DNA from: Capsicum annuum
Taxonomy: Eukaryota > Streptophyta > Magnoliopsida > Solanales > Solanaceae
Assembly: GCF_002878395.1 (NCBI RefSeq)
Contig: NC_061117.1
Span: 223,568,401-223,632,400, forward strand
Direction of reading: 5' to 3'
Length of the DNA: 64,000 nucleotides
Numbering within the stretch: the stretch's first letter is position 1; every line of letters starts with the position of its first letter. The position numbers were made by a program, and so were the translations under genes. The notes under the pieces were generated by a model. The model saw nothing but the letters and a program-made list of their open reading frames with translations, was not told the origin of the DNA and made no database searches. This document shows positions 49,822-60,989 of this stretch, piece after piece.

Positions 49822-52151
49822 TCATTTTTTAAACTCATTCATGTTAATATTAACGGGAACTTGCATAGGATAGTCGAAGTCAACGGGGGCAAAACCATGC
49901 ATTGGGCTTGATTCTACTGAGTTCTCCCGTGAAGTCATAATTTCTTCAAGTTTCAGCTCGTCGCTCGGCTCCGGTTCCATTCCTTGGTTTCTTCTTTCCG
50001 CTCTAATCCAATCTCTGAGGTAAACTAGAACATTTACTGCGTTGCTTCCCAATGAGCGTCGGTTGTCTCCAAGCTGCTGTTGTCCCTGACTAAAGGCGCT
50101 CTCTGATGCAACGGTTGACATTGGAACATTCAAGATATCTCTGGCTAATTTTGAAAGCACATGATATTATTTTTCATTACTCCTCCACCAATCCAACGTG
50201 TTGATCCGTCGTAAGCGATCCTATGGTGCCATCCGAAGATAATATTTCAGCTTTTCTCGATAAGTTGATGTGTAAGTTCTCTCATCAACACTGTTCCAAC
50301 AATTTAAATCATAAAACGAATTAGAAAAACCACTATGTGCCAGCCTTTTAGAAGATGATGGCTCCTCAGGAGGATAAGGAACGACAGTTGGAGTGATATT
50401 TGTAGGTACGGCTAAATCAAATAAATCATCATAGTGATTATATGATTTTTCTGTGTAATCCTTTGCATCAGCCGTAGCCGTCCACAAATCAGGTTGTACT
50501 TGTTCAGAATCATGGTTAGTATTTATTTCTAAGTTAATATAAATAAGAGTACTAAAGTGGCACATATTATTATATTTCATGCACGGATTTAGCATAGCAC
50601 CAACCAAGTAAATAGGGGGAATCAGGAAATTTTTTTTTTTTAAATTTCATAAACATGGCGCCAACAGTTTCTTTATATTCTTCTTTATTTTTATATTCTT
50701 TGAGCAAACTAGAAATATCAGCTATATATACCAAAATATTACAAACAGTAGGATAATAAGCACCGAAAAATTCAACCGTAGCTACATAAAATTTTTCTAA
50801 AAACTTAACAAGATCATTAATTACGACCCAATCAGAATTATGTAGCATGCAATCAGCAGAATCAACAAATGAACCGAAATGTTGGTTAAAAGCTAGTGTA
50901 ATAGGAATTCTATATTTATAACAAGTTTTTAAAAATTCATATGTAGAATTCCATCTAGTATCAATTTCCTCAGGCATCAAAATCGGTGTAAGTCCATTTT
51001 TTTGACATTTAACTTTAAATTTTCTAATTCTCGATCTACGATTATTTCCTTGAATAAAACCAACGGCAAGACGAATTTTGTCAATATAAAACTAAAAAAA
51101 CTCAAGACCATATTTTACAATTAAATTATATATATGATATGCACACTTAATATGAAAAATTTCAGGCAAAGGCGGAGATAGTGTAGATTTTAATTTTTTT
51201 ATAGCAGTCTTGTTGTTAGAAGCATTATCAAAAATAATACGTAAAATTTTATTTTCGATACCATAATATCCGGCAATTTTAACAATAGAATCAGCAATAA
51301 ATTGTCCAGTATGTTTACGATCTTCATCATACAAAAAAGAAAGAATACGTTTTTGCATCACGAAATTACTATACATCTAATGACAAGTAACGGTTAAATA
51401 ATCATTTTTATTTACAGTACGACCAAGATCAGAAGTTAGGGACAATCTACATTGAATATTTTTTTAACAATGCTGATAAATAAAAATAATATTGTGAATG
51501 AAGTCTAAAAATATCAGACCGACAAGTAGTTCTAGGAATACCGTTAAACATAGGATTATAAATTGCTTGTATATAACGAATAAAGGCATCAGAAGAAGGA
51601 AAACTAAAAGGCAAGCAACCCCCAGCTACCATTTTAGCTATTTCTTTCCGGTCCCTCAATTTATTATACTTCTTTGCTACGTGACTGGTTGCTGGGTCCA
51701 TTCTAGTTTGCGTTGGCCCACCAACATCCCCACCACTTTGTGCAATATTTAACTCTCTTTTGTGATCTTCAGCTATATGTCTCATTAACGTACCCGTATC
51801 CCCTTACTTGCCTCCACTTCTATGCTTATATATTTATTGACAAATATTGCATTGCACCTCAATATCTGATATACGTTCAAAAAATTGCCATGCAACACTA
51901 GTTCTTTTATGAGGTCTTGGGGCACTGGGAGGACGGGGAGGGAGATTAACCGATTTAGATCTAACGTTAGCATTTCCTACTGCGGGTGTCTCAGCAATAT
52001 TTTCATTATCTTCGTTTAAATTAACCTCATCTACTTCATTTTCTTCTTCTATACCGTAATTTTCCTGAGCTTCTACATAATCCATATCGTGAGCACCTAC
52101 ACCTATTTCTTTCTCAAAAGGTGTACCAAGCGGTACCGGAGGCGAAGACAC
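49822..52151 (-). pseudogene. hAT transposase (BED finger, RNase H-like core, dimerisation domain)
   Basis: Read on the minus strand, fragments appear in the right order for an Ac-like transposase. A BED zinc finger (VAWQFFERISDIEVQCNICQ, then HIAEDHKREL), a central domain (FIRYIQAIYNPMFNGIPRTT), catalytic-core sequence (DNASNNKTAIKKLKS and CAYHIYNLIVKYG), EIDTRWNSTYEFLKTCYKYR, and the C-terminal hAT dimerisation region (RDILNVPMSTVASESAFSQG, GDNRRSLGSNAVNVLVYLRD). A stop follows CNICQ and frames shift between blocks at about 51834, 51447, 51092 and 50570. A working protein cannot be read from this copy. The acidic stretch before the BED finger is typical linker. Confidence 0.88.
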
Positions 52152-52481
52152 ATGGGTATATCTACTACTTGAACTGCCTCTACCGCTAGTAATTCGCTTT
52201 TTACTACCACTATCGCTTCCGGGACAAATTTTTTTAACACCTTTAGTAGCGAGGTTTCTTAATTTATTTATAATATAAATTAAATTAAACTAAAAATATT
52301 CAAAATACACAAATATAATAAAATTAAATATTAAACAATTAATACAATAAATAAAAATTAAACGATGGAACGACAATACCAAATTTTGGAAGTATCCGAA
52401 GGTTGCGACTTTAGAAACTTCCGCTCGTACTTTGTAAACGAAAAATTAAAAAATTAAAGTGAACACTTTAAGAAATTAAAT

Positions 52482-52581
52482 NNNNNNNNNNNNNNNNNNN
52501 NNNNNNNNNNNNNNNNNNNNNNNNNNNNNNNNNNNNNNNNNNNNNNNNNNNNNNNNNNNNNNNNNNNNNNNNNNNNNNNNN
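52482..52581. other. Assembly gap, 100 N
   Basis: Exactly 100 N. About 220 bp on the left (52262-52481) recur almost unchanged on the right (52582-52801), including GGAAGTATCCGAAGGTTGCG, so one copy may be an assembly duplicate. Confidence 0.98.
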
Positions 52582-54389
52582 TAATTTATCCATAATATAA
52601 ATTAAATTAACTAAAAATATTCAAAATACACAAATATAATAAAATTAAATATTAAACAATTAATACAATAAATAAAAATTAAACGATGGAACGACAATAC
52701 CAAATTTTGGAAGTATCCGAAGGTTGCGACTTTAGAAACTTCCGCTCGTACTTTGTAAACGAAAAATTAAAAAATTAAAGTGAACACTTTAAGAAATTAA
52801 ATATATTGAATATATGAGAATTGGGAATTGAGATTTGAGAGAGTGAAAAATTGTGTGAAAAATGATTTGAAGTTGTAGGGTATTTATAAATTTTTTTTTG
52901 GGATTAAAAAATATTTTTTAAAGTTTTTTTTTTTTTTTTACTAAATGGGCCCAAACTAGCCGTTTGGACCCAAAAACGGCTATATAGCCGTTGGGCCAAC
53001 GACTAGTTTGACCCAAAATCCCAATTTTTTATTTTCTTTTAAAAAGGTATTCGGGCCGGGTCGGGCCAATTAACTGGCGGGCCTGTACCTGGCTTGGTCC
53101 GGCTAGGTTAGCCGGACCCATTTTAAAAAAATAATCGGCCCGGACCCGGAACCCTAAAGCCTTAAGGCTTATCGGGCCGGGTCAAACCGGGCCCGGTTAG
53201 TTACGAGGGTCGGGTCGGCTCGACCCACTTGACACCCGGCTTGACCCACTTGACACCCTTATCGGGAATCCAATTCCCTTGAGGTTCACATAAGAGTTAG
53301 GGGCGTGTGGTAATCATAAAGGAAGGGTTTAGGATTTGATACACCCTCTATTTGTCCTTTTGTTATCATATTGTGCCTATCTTTCTATCTCGTTACTTTA
53401 TTTGTTATCTCGTGTTTCCCATCGTTTTTCCCTTGTTTTTGTGTGGTGTCTCGTATCTTGTCTCGTATCAAAATTTGCATAAGGTAAAGTGAGTTTCAAT
53501 ATAATAATGCGTAAATAAAATAATAAATTATATTAAATAAATTTAGTGTGATGAGCTCGACAGAAAATATAGATAAAGATATTAAACTAGTATTTGGCCT
53601 TCATTGTTACAAATATCGTCTTTCTTCTAAATTCTAACAAATAAATATTAACAAATTGTGTCATTGCTGTCTATGTAAGAAAAAAAAAAGATCAAATTTC
53701 ATGATTTAAAGATAATAAATTTTATAATAATATCAAGATAATATAATACTATATAATTAAGTTTATTATTGAATATTTAATAAAGGTTTTGATATATTTA
53801 AATTTAGTTGGTATCCAACTTTTGGGCAATTCATCAATTTGTGGGGACTATACGAGAGATTAGGGCCAACAGAATCTCCTCTCAATTCCACGTGTCCGAT
53901 ATGCATACTGAAACGCGACTAATTTAAATTCGCGTTACGTAGGGTCCATTCGAGGCATCACTTCTTACCAATTATTTTTTTATATTCAGAGTTCGAATCC
54001 AAAATCTCTAATTAAGGAAAAAACAGAAATCTCTAATTAAGGAAAAAGCAGCCCAATCCTTGCACCTAATCCATTGGTGGTAAAATTATGTAAATGTTAG
54101 ACCCTTTTTCATGACTTTTTGTTTTGTAGTTTGTTGATGGAATACATAAATGTTTTTAGTTTCTATGTTAATGTTGAAATTTGCTATCCTTTTTTCCAGG
54201 AAAAAAAGATTTACCTCCATACAAAAGATGTTCATTTAAATCGATATAATAGTTAAATTACATTATCAAAATTTATGTTGTATACTTGAGGTCAACCTCC
54301 TTGCTTCTCTCACGACACACTCCTCTTTCCATCGAGAATCTGTAATCGATTCGTAAAATCATTTCAAGATATGATTTTGCTCGCCCTCG

Positions 54390-54590
54390 TACTCCCTCCG
54401 TTTCATTTTATGTGTCGTTATTTTCTTTTTTTTTGAAAAAAATATCATCTTTTTTCATTTAATAACTATTTAAAGACATAATTACACTTTTATTTTTATT
54501 ATTTTATTAATTTTACTTATAAGGCCCCACTTCACTTAACTAAATATAATAGTAGTACATTGACCAAACCATGACACATAAAAATAGTAG
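54390..54590. mobile_element. Stowaway-like MITE, decayed right end
   Basis: CTCCCTCCGTTTCATTTTAT with GTGTCGTTATTTTC at the left faces CCATGACACATAAAAATAG at the right, a weak inverted match. The rest of 53890-55020 holds only AT-rich DNA and a short direct repeat AATCTCTAATTAAGGAAAAA (about 54003 and 54030). Confidence 0.5.
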
Positions 54591-55030
54591 TAGTGCACAG
54601 TCATAGTTGCTAATTGCTACACATTTTCAAGATATATTACATAATAATCTAGTGCACGTGCATCTCAAATCTTATCCAAGACAAACAATGCATCCAAGAT
54701 AAAGTTTATTAGAATAAGATAAAGAATATTCACTATGTTTCCTTATATTATATTTTCTAATTAATTTGTTTCACAAAAGGTTTATGGATCAACAATTTTA
54801 TAATCATACGAATATTGTATATGCCATACCAAAAATTACATGTTTCATACGCCTTTACTTTTTTTTTTTTTTTTTTTTAAAGATTTTGTGTCAGTACGAA
54901 CTATGTCAACCTATGCATATAGTGTAATTTCTTGGGTAGCTAGGGGCATTCACGTAACCACCATTGGATAACTATAGCTCCGTCACTGATAGTAATTTTT
55001 TTTGAAAATTATAAATGCCTAAAGTATAAT

Positions 55031-55206
55031 CAGTGGCGGAGTCAGGATTGACATCAAGGGGGTTTACAAGTAAACATACGAATTAATCGAAGATGGTTCG
55101 ATATCTATTATATATATATATAAAATAATTTTAACCATATATATAGTATAATTTTTCGTCGAAGGGATTCGGATGAACCCCTACCTTATATGTAGCTCTG
55201 CCTATG
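55031..55206. mobile_element. hAT-type MITE, 176 bp
   Basis: The left end CAGTGGCGGAGTCAGGA and reversed right end CATAGGCAGAGCTAC are inverted repeats, flanked by 8-bp AGTATAAT/AGTATAAC (55023-55030, 55207-55214). Confidence 0.75.
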
Positions 55207-55220
55207 AGTATAACATAATA

Positions 55221-55327
55221 CAACAACAAGCCCAGTGTATTCCTACACAGTGAGGTCTGGCATCTGGGAAGGATAAAATGTATGCAGTTCATACCGCTAC
55301 CTCAAAGAAATAGAGAGACTGTTTTCG
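55221..55327 (-). mobile_element. TTG-tailed SINE/LINE end, 107 bp, with 17-bp target duplication
   Basis: CAACAACAAGCCCAGTGTAT to GAGACTGTTTTCG is bounded by perfect 17-bp repeats ATGAGTATAACATAATA (55204-55220, 55328-55344). The element is short at its 5' end. The region 55345-56570 to the next gene shows only AT-rich sequence. Confidence 0.85.
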
Positions 55328-56570
55328 ATGAGTATAACATAATAATTAGAATAAATATTTGATGAAAGAGAAATTATATCCCAAGAAGAGCAAGATAATA
55401 TAATCAAACACCTCTTTTAATTAATGTTTTCTATAGAAGACGTGTAAATTAAAAAACAATATACGTGCATGGATGGAAGTGTCATGGAACGATTAATTTT
55501 GTTTTTCTACTTAGTTCTTTTTTCGATGCCAACCTTCAAGAATAGTCCTATATTAAACAAATTTATGGGGTCCATAATTACATGATATAAAAATAAATGT
55601 TATTTTGTCATGTCAAATTCTTTAAATACAAATTTGATTGAGTAATTTTATAAGAGAAAAACTTAAGTTGAATGACATTGTTAATACAAAATAAACTTGA
55701 ATAATTTTATTAGATAAATATTTTTATAGTTAAATGACCTTTTGAGATATTTCGCTACTTATAATTAGCTACAAATCTTCAAGCACTTGTTTATAAATCG
55801 TATCTTGTTTGGGTCCTGATTTATTTGAATTTACGGCGTATAATCTATTAAAGAGAAATATTTTTTACGTGCATTTATTTTATTTGTAGAGTTCAAATCT
55901 TCGAGACCTGTGATTAATGATGGAGGGATCAAACTTAGTGGTAAGATTATCTAGTGATAGCATTGTGTGCAAGTTTCTATACATCTCTGCTTCATGATTT
56001 TTTTTAATTTTTTATTCCATATTTATATTAGAGTTTGAACTAAGTTGAAATCACATCACGTAATACTCTCTAGTGGTATTATTTTCATATCCAAAACTCG
56101 AACCGATTAAGGTTAAAAGGTGAAGAAATTTTATCCCCACCACGACATTTACTAGTGGTCCACAAGAAATAAATACCAATATAAAATATCCTCAAAGGAA
56201 TTTAATTTTGCATTTTCTTCTAGTTTTTTTTTTTTTCAATGTAAAAAAACTTTTATTGGCAAAATTTGTGCAACACAAAAAAAAAAACCCAATACTAATG
56301 GCCTTATCTTGTCCCACGCATCTCTTATTTAGACCATATACTAAAATTTCTCATCTTGTTGCTTTCATAATGAGCTTTTTCTTATACTTGCAAAGAAAAA
56401 GAAAAAGAAATTTCGTAGTAACCACAAAACTTCTATCTCCCAATTTTGAACCACAAATCAATAGGAACATAGTACATTAATATTGGATATAACCAATGTA
56501 AAACTCTAATAATACTATATGGTATTTTGCTTGGCATTTTGATTTTTGATCTTAACTAAAAGTTCCATCA

Positions 56571-57551
56571 ATGCCTTCCATTTTACCTCAAAATCATGCC
56601 ATTAGGTCCTCTCAACGAGTCCTTTCGGGATTATCGTCGGATAAAATTGGTACGATGCAGAGAAGATTCATTGCACGTCGAGTTCAGAGCACCTCCCACC
56701 ACTTTTTCCTACATGCACGAGTTTATTGTGTCTCTAAAACAATCACCACCAAACCACCACCCGCGAAAGAACCACTAACGTATGAGCCACTTACTTGTAC
56801 TACTACGACCACTAGTAGTACGAGAAGTGTACTCAATGACCCGAGTTTAAAATCCACGTGGACTCATCGAGCATGGATGGCAAGTGGGTGCACCACGGTG
56901 CTAATTCCACTAGTCAAGTCTGCAACAGGGGCTATCGACTCACAAATGTGGGTCGAGCCCCTTATAGCAGGCTACATTGGCTACGTCATATCAGACCTAG
57001 CCTCAGGAATCTACCATTGGGGAATTGATAATTATGGCAATGCCAAAACCCCTATATTTGGTAACCAAATCGATGCATTTCAAGGTCACCATAAATGGCC
57101 ATGGACAATCACTCGTCGCGAATTCTCCAACAATCTACATGCCCTTGCACGGGCGGTCACGCTCACTGTCCTCCCAATCGACCTCCTCTGCACAAACCCT
57201 ACGACTCTGGCATTCGTAGGGATTTGTTCAGGTTGCATTATGTTTAGCCAGCAGTTCCACTCCTGGGCTCATGGGACAAAAAGTAAGTTGCCTTCAATTG
57301 TGTTAGCTTTGCAAGATTTCGGCATACTTGTTTCAAGATCACAACACGCCGCGCATCATCGTACACCTTATAACAACAATTACTGCATTGTAAGTGGTAT
57401 ATGGAATGAATATTTGGATAGATCAAAGTTTTTTGAGTTGCTGGAGATGATTTTCTTCTTTAAATTCGGCGTTCGGCCAAGATCATGGAGTGAACCTGAT
57501 TCAGAATGGATTGAAGAAACTGAAACACAATCAATTCCTGTTTCAAATTGA
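56571..57551 (+). CDS. FAD4: FAD4-type plastid fatty acid desaturase, palmitate delta-3-trans
   Basis: FAD4 introduces the trans-3 double bond into 16:0 at the sn-2 position of phosphatidylglycerol in the thylakoid. The 326-residue protein is encoded without introns, as is usual for this family (TMEM189/Kua-related). Seen: a basic, Ser/Thr-rich transit peptide (about residues 1-75), a first hydrophobic segment (about 104-122), then WVEPLIAGYIGYVISDLASG, and the His-rich metal ligands: IYHWGIDNYG (H149), FQGHHKWPWT (H173, H174), FSQQFHSWAHG (H230, H234) and SQHAAHHRTPYNNNYCIVSG (H259, H262, H263). The C-terminus is complete. The ATG at 56571 is the first in frame that gives a plausible transit peptide. 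No lesion is seen. A FAD4-like paralogue with another substrate cannot be excluded. Confidence 0.92.
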   Translation: MPSILPQNHAIRSSQRVLSGLSSDKIGTMQRRFIARRVQSTSHHFFLHARVYCVSKTITTKPPPAKEPLTYEPLTCTTTTTSSTRSVLNDPSLKSTWTHRAWMASGCTTVLIPLVKSATGAIDSQMWVEPLIAGYIGYVISDLASGIYHWGIDNYGNAKTPIFGNQIDAFQGHHKWPWTITRREFSNNLHALARAVTLTVLPIDLLCTNPTTLAFVGICSGCIMFSQQFHSWAHGTKSKLPSIVLALQDFGILVSRSQHAAHHRTPYNNNYCIVSGIWNEYLDRSKFFELLEMIFFFKFGVRPRSWSEPDSEWIEETETQSIPVSN

Positions 57552-57744
57552 ATTATATTGTAGTAAATTCTTTTCATATATAGTATGTGTCCATGTGAAT
57601 AAGAATGGTACAAGATTTATATTGATGATTTTATGGTATACCAGTTAATAATACAATTTCTTGCAATTGATCACTTTAAAAAAAAATAAAAAATTTGTTA
57701 CACCTCCTTTTTTTTCTTCTTTTCTAATTAGTATTGGAATTATA

Positions 57745-57914
57745 ACCATTTTGTGTTTGTGGTGTAGTGGTGGCCGGTGGGACTGCTTCACCCTTAATCA
57801 GAGGTCTCGAATTCGAGCCCTGGTATGGATAAAGTCCTGTTGGGAGCATCAGCTCATTCCAGTTTAGTCGAGGCTCCAATATGGGTACTAGATACCGAGT
57901 GAAAACCAAAAAAA
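57745..57914 (+). mobile_element. tRNA-derived SINE, 170 bp, downstream of FAD4
   Basis: Box A (GTGGTGTAGTGGTGGCCGG) and box B (TCGAATTCGAGCCCTGG) are followed by a body ending in an A-rich tail. Flanks TATTGGAATTATA/TATTGAAATTATA (57732-57744, 57915-57927) are the target duplication. Confidence 0.85.
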
Positions 57915-59851
57915 TATTGAAATTATATGAATTTTTAGACTGAATGTAAGCGAATTCTTCATATAGTCGATACCAGCTAATCTTTACTTATGAAACACCT
58001 AATCTTTGATATGCCATAATACTTATATGATTATAAAATTGTCGATCATTAACTGGATCCAACTTAAAAAGTTAGATGAATCATGTTTATATAAACTAAT
58101 TTACTCATATATAGTAACTTCTATAGCTGGATCTTCTTCTTTTTCCTCTATAAGCAAAACAACAAGTGATTTCTTCCGATTTGTCTTAGTCTTGAACTCT
58201 TGATGGACATAATTACTTAATACCTGTTGTCGGTCGAAGGTGACAAATATCTCATAAAATTAGTCGAGATGCATGCAAACTAACCAAAGCACCACGATTA
58301 TAAAAAATAGTTGATAGAACATGCAGAAGTGCTTGGCAATAAGCCAAAAACAAATGTTTGCAAGTATAGCCAAAAATAATACCCTGAGGCCTCAACTTAA
58401 ATAAATCTTTGCAAGTGTAGCCAACCTCCTATATAAGCTCTCAATTAATTACTTTAATATGTTTTAATTTATACGATATCATTTAACTTGATACAATTTT
58501 TTTTTAAAGAAAAAGAAATCATTTTTAAAAATTACTGATATAAAATTTTAGACTATTGTGTTGGTGTAAGAGATATATATATATATATAAACTATAACAA
58601 TTATCCTCTAAAATAAGTACTAGTGAATTATACATTTCTTATTTGGCTATCAGTAGTAATTAATACAAAGTGAAGCTATTATTATTTATGATTTTTAAAA
58701 TTCTAACTCTAATTCATTAATTAATCTAAATAGATCCCTTTAAAGTTGCTTTGGCCACTTGAGTTCTTCAAAAAAGGTTTTTCTTTCATATAAAGTGACC
58801 TTTCTTCCCACCTAGATGCTAATATTTAGTCTCCTCAATCAAAAGGGTTTCTTCAATATGAAAAATCATTTTCACTTAAAACAATATTTCCATAAATTAT
58901 ATTCCTTAAGTTGTATCCCTTCCATGAATTTTATCCCTTTGGACAATCTCACATGAACTACTACCTATATGTACATATATAAGGTTAAGTGTCTACTTAA
59001 GCACAGTCAAAATTAGAGGGTATAAATTGTTGGATTTAATCAAATTAAAAGGTATATTTATGTATTATGTCTATTTATTTTTATATTAATTGGCTTTATA
59101 TTTTTTTATAACGTAGTGTTCGAGTCAGCTTGCACGCACCTCAATTAATTTTATGAGAGAAATTGACTTTATTATTATCATGTAAGTTTTCCTCCCAATT
59201 GTTCGATTGAATCCATATTCGACCATTAAATTTTGCTTAGATGTTTGCTACCTTCATGGCTACAATTTTTTGCCCCACTTAGAGATAGAGAGTCTGTTTC
59301 TCTGTTTTCGATGGACCCCGACTCAAGAATAAACATGCTAAAAGCTATATATATATAGAGAGAGAACGAAGTAATTGAAATAAAAAAAGTCGGCAAAATG
59401 CTATAGACGACGTAACAAATCACCCTAAACATTAGTTGTAACTGAAATTAATGTAAGAGAAACTACGGGTAATAACTAATTCAAAGGGCAAGCAACTACA
59501 AGAGTAATTCTATGACTAATCGTATGACAATTAGAATAGAAAAATAAGCGATACAACGCTCAACTACCTAACTAGGATTCATAAATCACACCGATGTTAA
59601 AAGAGCAAGGGGAAAAAGGTTCTTTTTTCCTAAATTTTTTTTTTGAAAAAGAAACATTGTTTTTCCTACATTTTCCTTTTTTCCTTTCTAACTCAGAAAA
59701 GTATAGTGGTCTTGTTTGTTCATTGGATTGATGGTGATAGCTTTTCCTTTTCCCATCATCTTAATTTAATTTATATTGCATTGTTAAATTCTTTATCAAA
59801 AAACAAATAAATTGGAAGAGTATGAGGTAGGAGTGTGTGCATGTTAGTAGG

Positions 59852-60989
59852 TGTTATTTTCCACAATACGGGTACGTAAAATCTGTATAATAGAATAACA
59901 ACTTCAACTTGAGTTCAAGTATGAACAAGAACACAATGAAGTTGAAAAATAACCTCAACACAAGATCAAAATGATCTTTACAAGAGTGTATTTTATATTT
60001 CAGAAATATAGATGAAACAGAAATTGTTAAGGCTAAGTCGTCCGAATTCACGAACTTTCCTTAAGGAATAATTCCCCTCACTGTACCCGAGGTTATGGAA
60101 TCTTCCTCCCAGGATAAAATGGCCTTCAATCCGACTATAGCAGTACCTCAAATAGGCGGATTCTTCGAACACACTCACGGTTTGAATGATCACACTTAGA
60201 GTATTTTTAAGAAGAAGAAGAAGCTTGTAATTCTGAAATTTTTTCTGTATTTTCTATCTCTAACCTGTGGATGAAAACCAAGTTATTTATAGCCAAATGA
60301 TGCATCTTTAGGAAGGAGGCAATGATTTACTCCAAAGGTTGCACCTTTGCTGTAAATTCATGTCTGTTCATCAAAGATTCCATCCTTTCATCAATAGTCA
60401 TATCTTTCCATGAATCAGTGTGTCTTTTGCTGAATGGTTGCATCTGTTTATTCAACCAGTGCATCAGTTCAATTAAATAATAGAAACCAGTGCACCAGTT
60501 CTGAAGCAATGCAACATTTCCGAGGTAGTGCAACTGTTCTGCGTCACTGTTTATGCGAAACAGTAGCATCGCATCACTGTTACTGCATGTAAATGGAGGA
60601 TTAAAAATCAGAAATATTTCTTGCGTTTTTCATTATTGTTCAGATTTTGTCAAATAAAATTTATCCAAAAAGAAAGATCTCATCGATCGATCATTTTCCA
60701 AATCCAAATCCAAATCCAAATCCAAATCCAAATCCGAAGCCAAGCCGAGCGACGATGACGACGGCGACGGCGCGAGGCATCTCTATTTTCTTGCCTCACT
60801 TACCATGTGGAGTAAGTGTTTCTCATTATAAACACTCTCAAGTTCTTTTCTTCCACCAATGTGGGAGAAAGAGTAAACTTGCCAAAATTGAGCACACTTC
60901 CCATTTTTGGTGTTAACTTAATTTTTTTTTCTCTTCCACTTGATTTCTCCATTTTTCATTCACACCCTTTCATTACTATGAACCCAACA
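59852..60989 (-). repeat. 3' LTR (1138 bp) of a Ty1/copia retrotransposon
   Basis: On the minus strand it starts TGTTGGGTTCATAGTAATG after a purine tract (GTGGGGGAT) and ends GTGGAAAATAACA. A TATA-like CTATAAATA lies at 60292-60284. A (CAAATC)6 microsatellite lies at about 60698-60736. The partner LTR is off the right edge, so the left border at TGTTATTTTCC is inferred from TG..CA ends only. The stretch 57928-59851 upstream shows no gene, only AT-rich DNA and a decayed SINE tail near 59240-59335. Confidence 0.75.
60284..60292 (-). promoter_or_regulatory. TATA-like element in the copia LTR
   Basis: CTATAAATA on the minus strand lies in the right part of the LTR for a U3 promoter, with transcription heading toward lower coordinates. 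Confidence 0.45.

Larger units (their letters stand above)
48867..53261 (-). mobile_element. hAT (Ac-like) transposon with decayed transposase
   Basis: Termini TATGGGTGTCAAACGGGCC and, reversed, TAAGGGTGTCAAGTGGGTC are flanked by an 8-bp target duplication TCGAGAAT/TCGGGAAT (48859-48866, 53262-53269). The right terminus motif GACCCACTTGACACCC occurs twice in a row. Subterminal DNA is rich in GGGCCGGGTCGGG words. The transposase lies on the minus strand (49822-52151). Two 100-N gaps lie inside, so the 4395-bp length is not reliable. Confidence 0.88.

Noticed and set aside
57750..57830. Possible tRNA gene with box A and box B
   Set aside because: It cannot form a full cloverleaf by eye and continues into a SINE body with A-rich tail and target duplication.
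60647..60916. Frame encoding a PNPNPN repeat protein
   Set aside because: It translates the (CAAATC)n microsatellite within the copia LTR.
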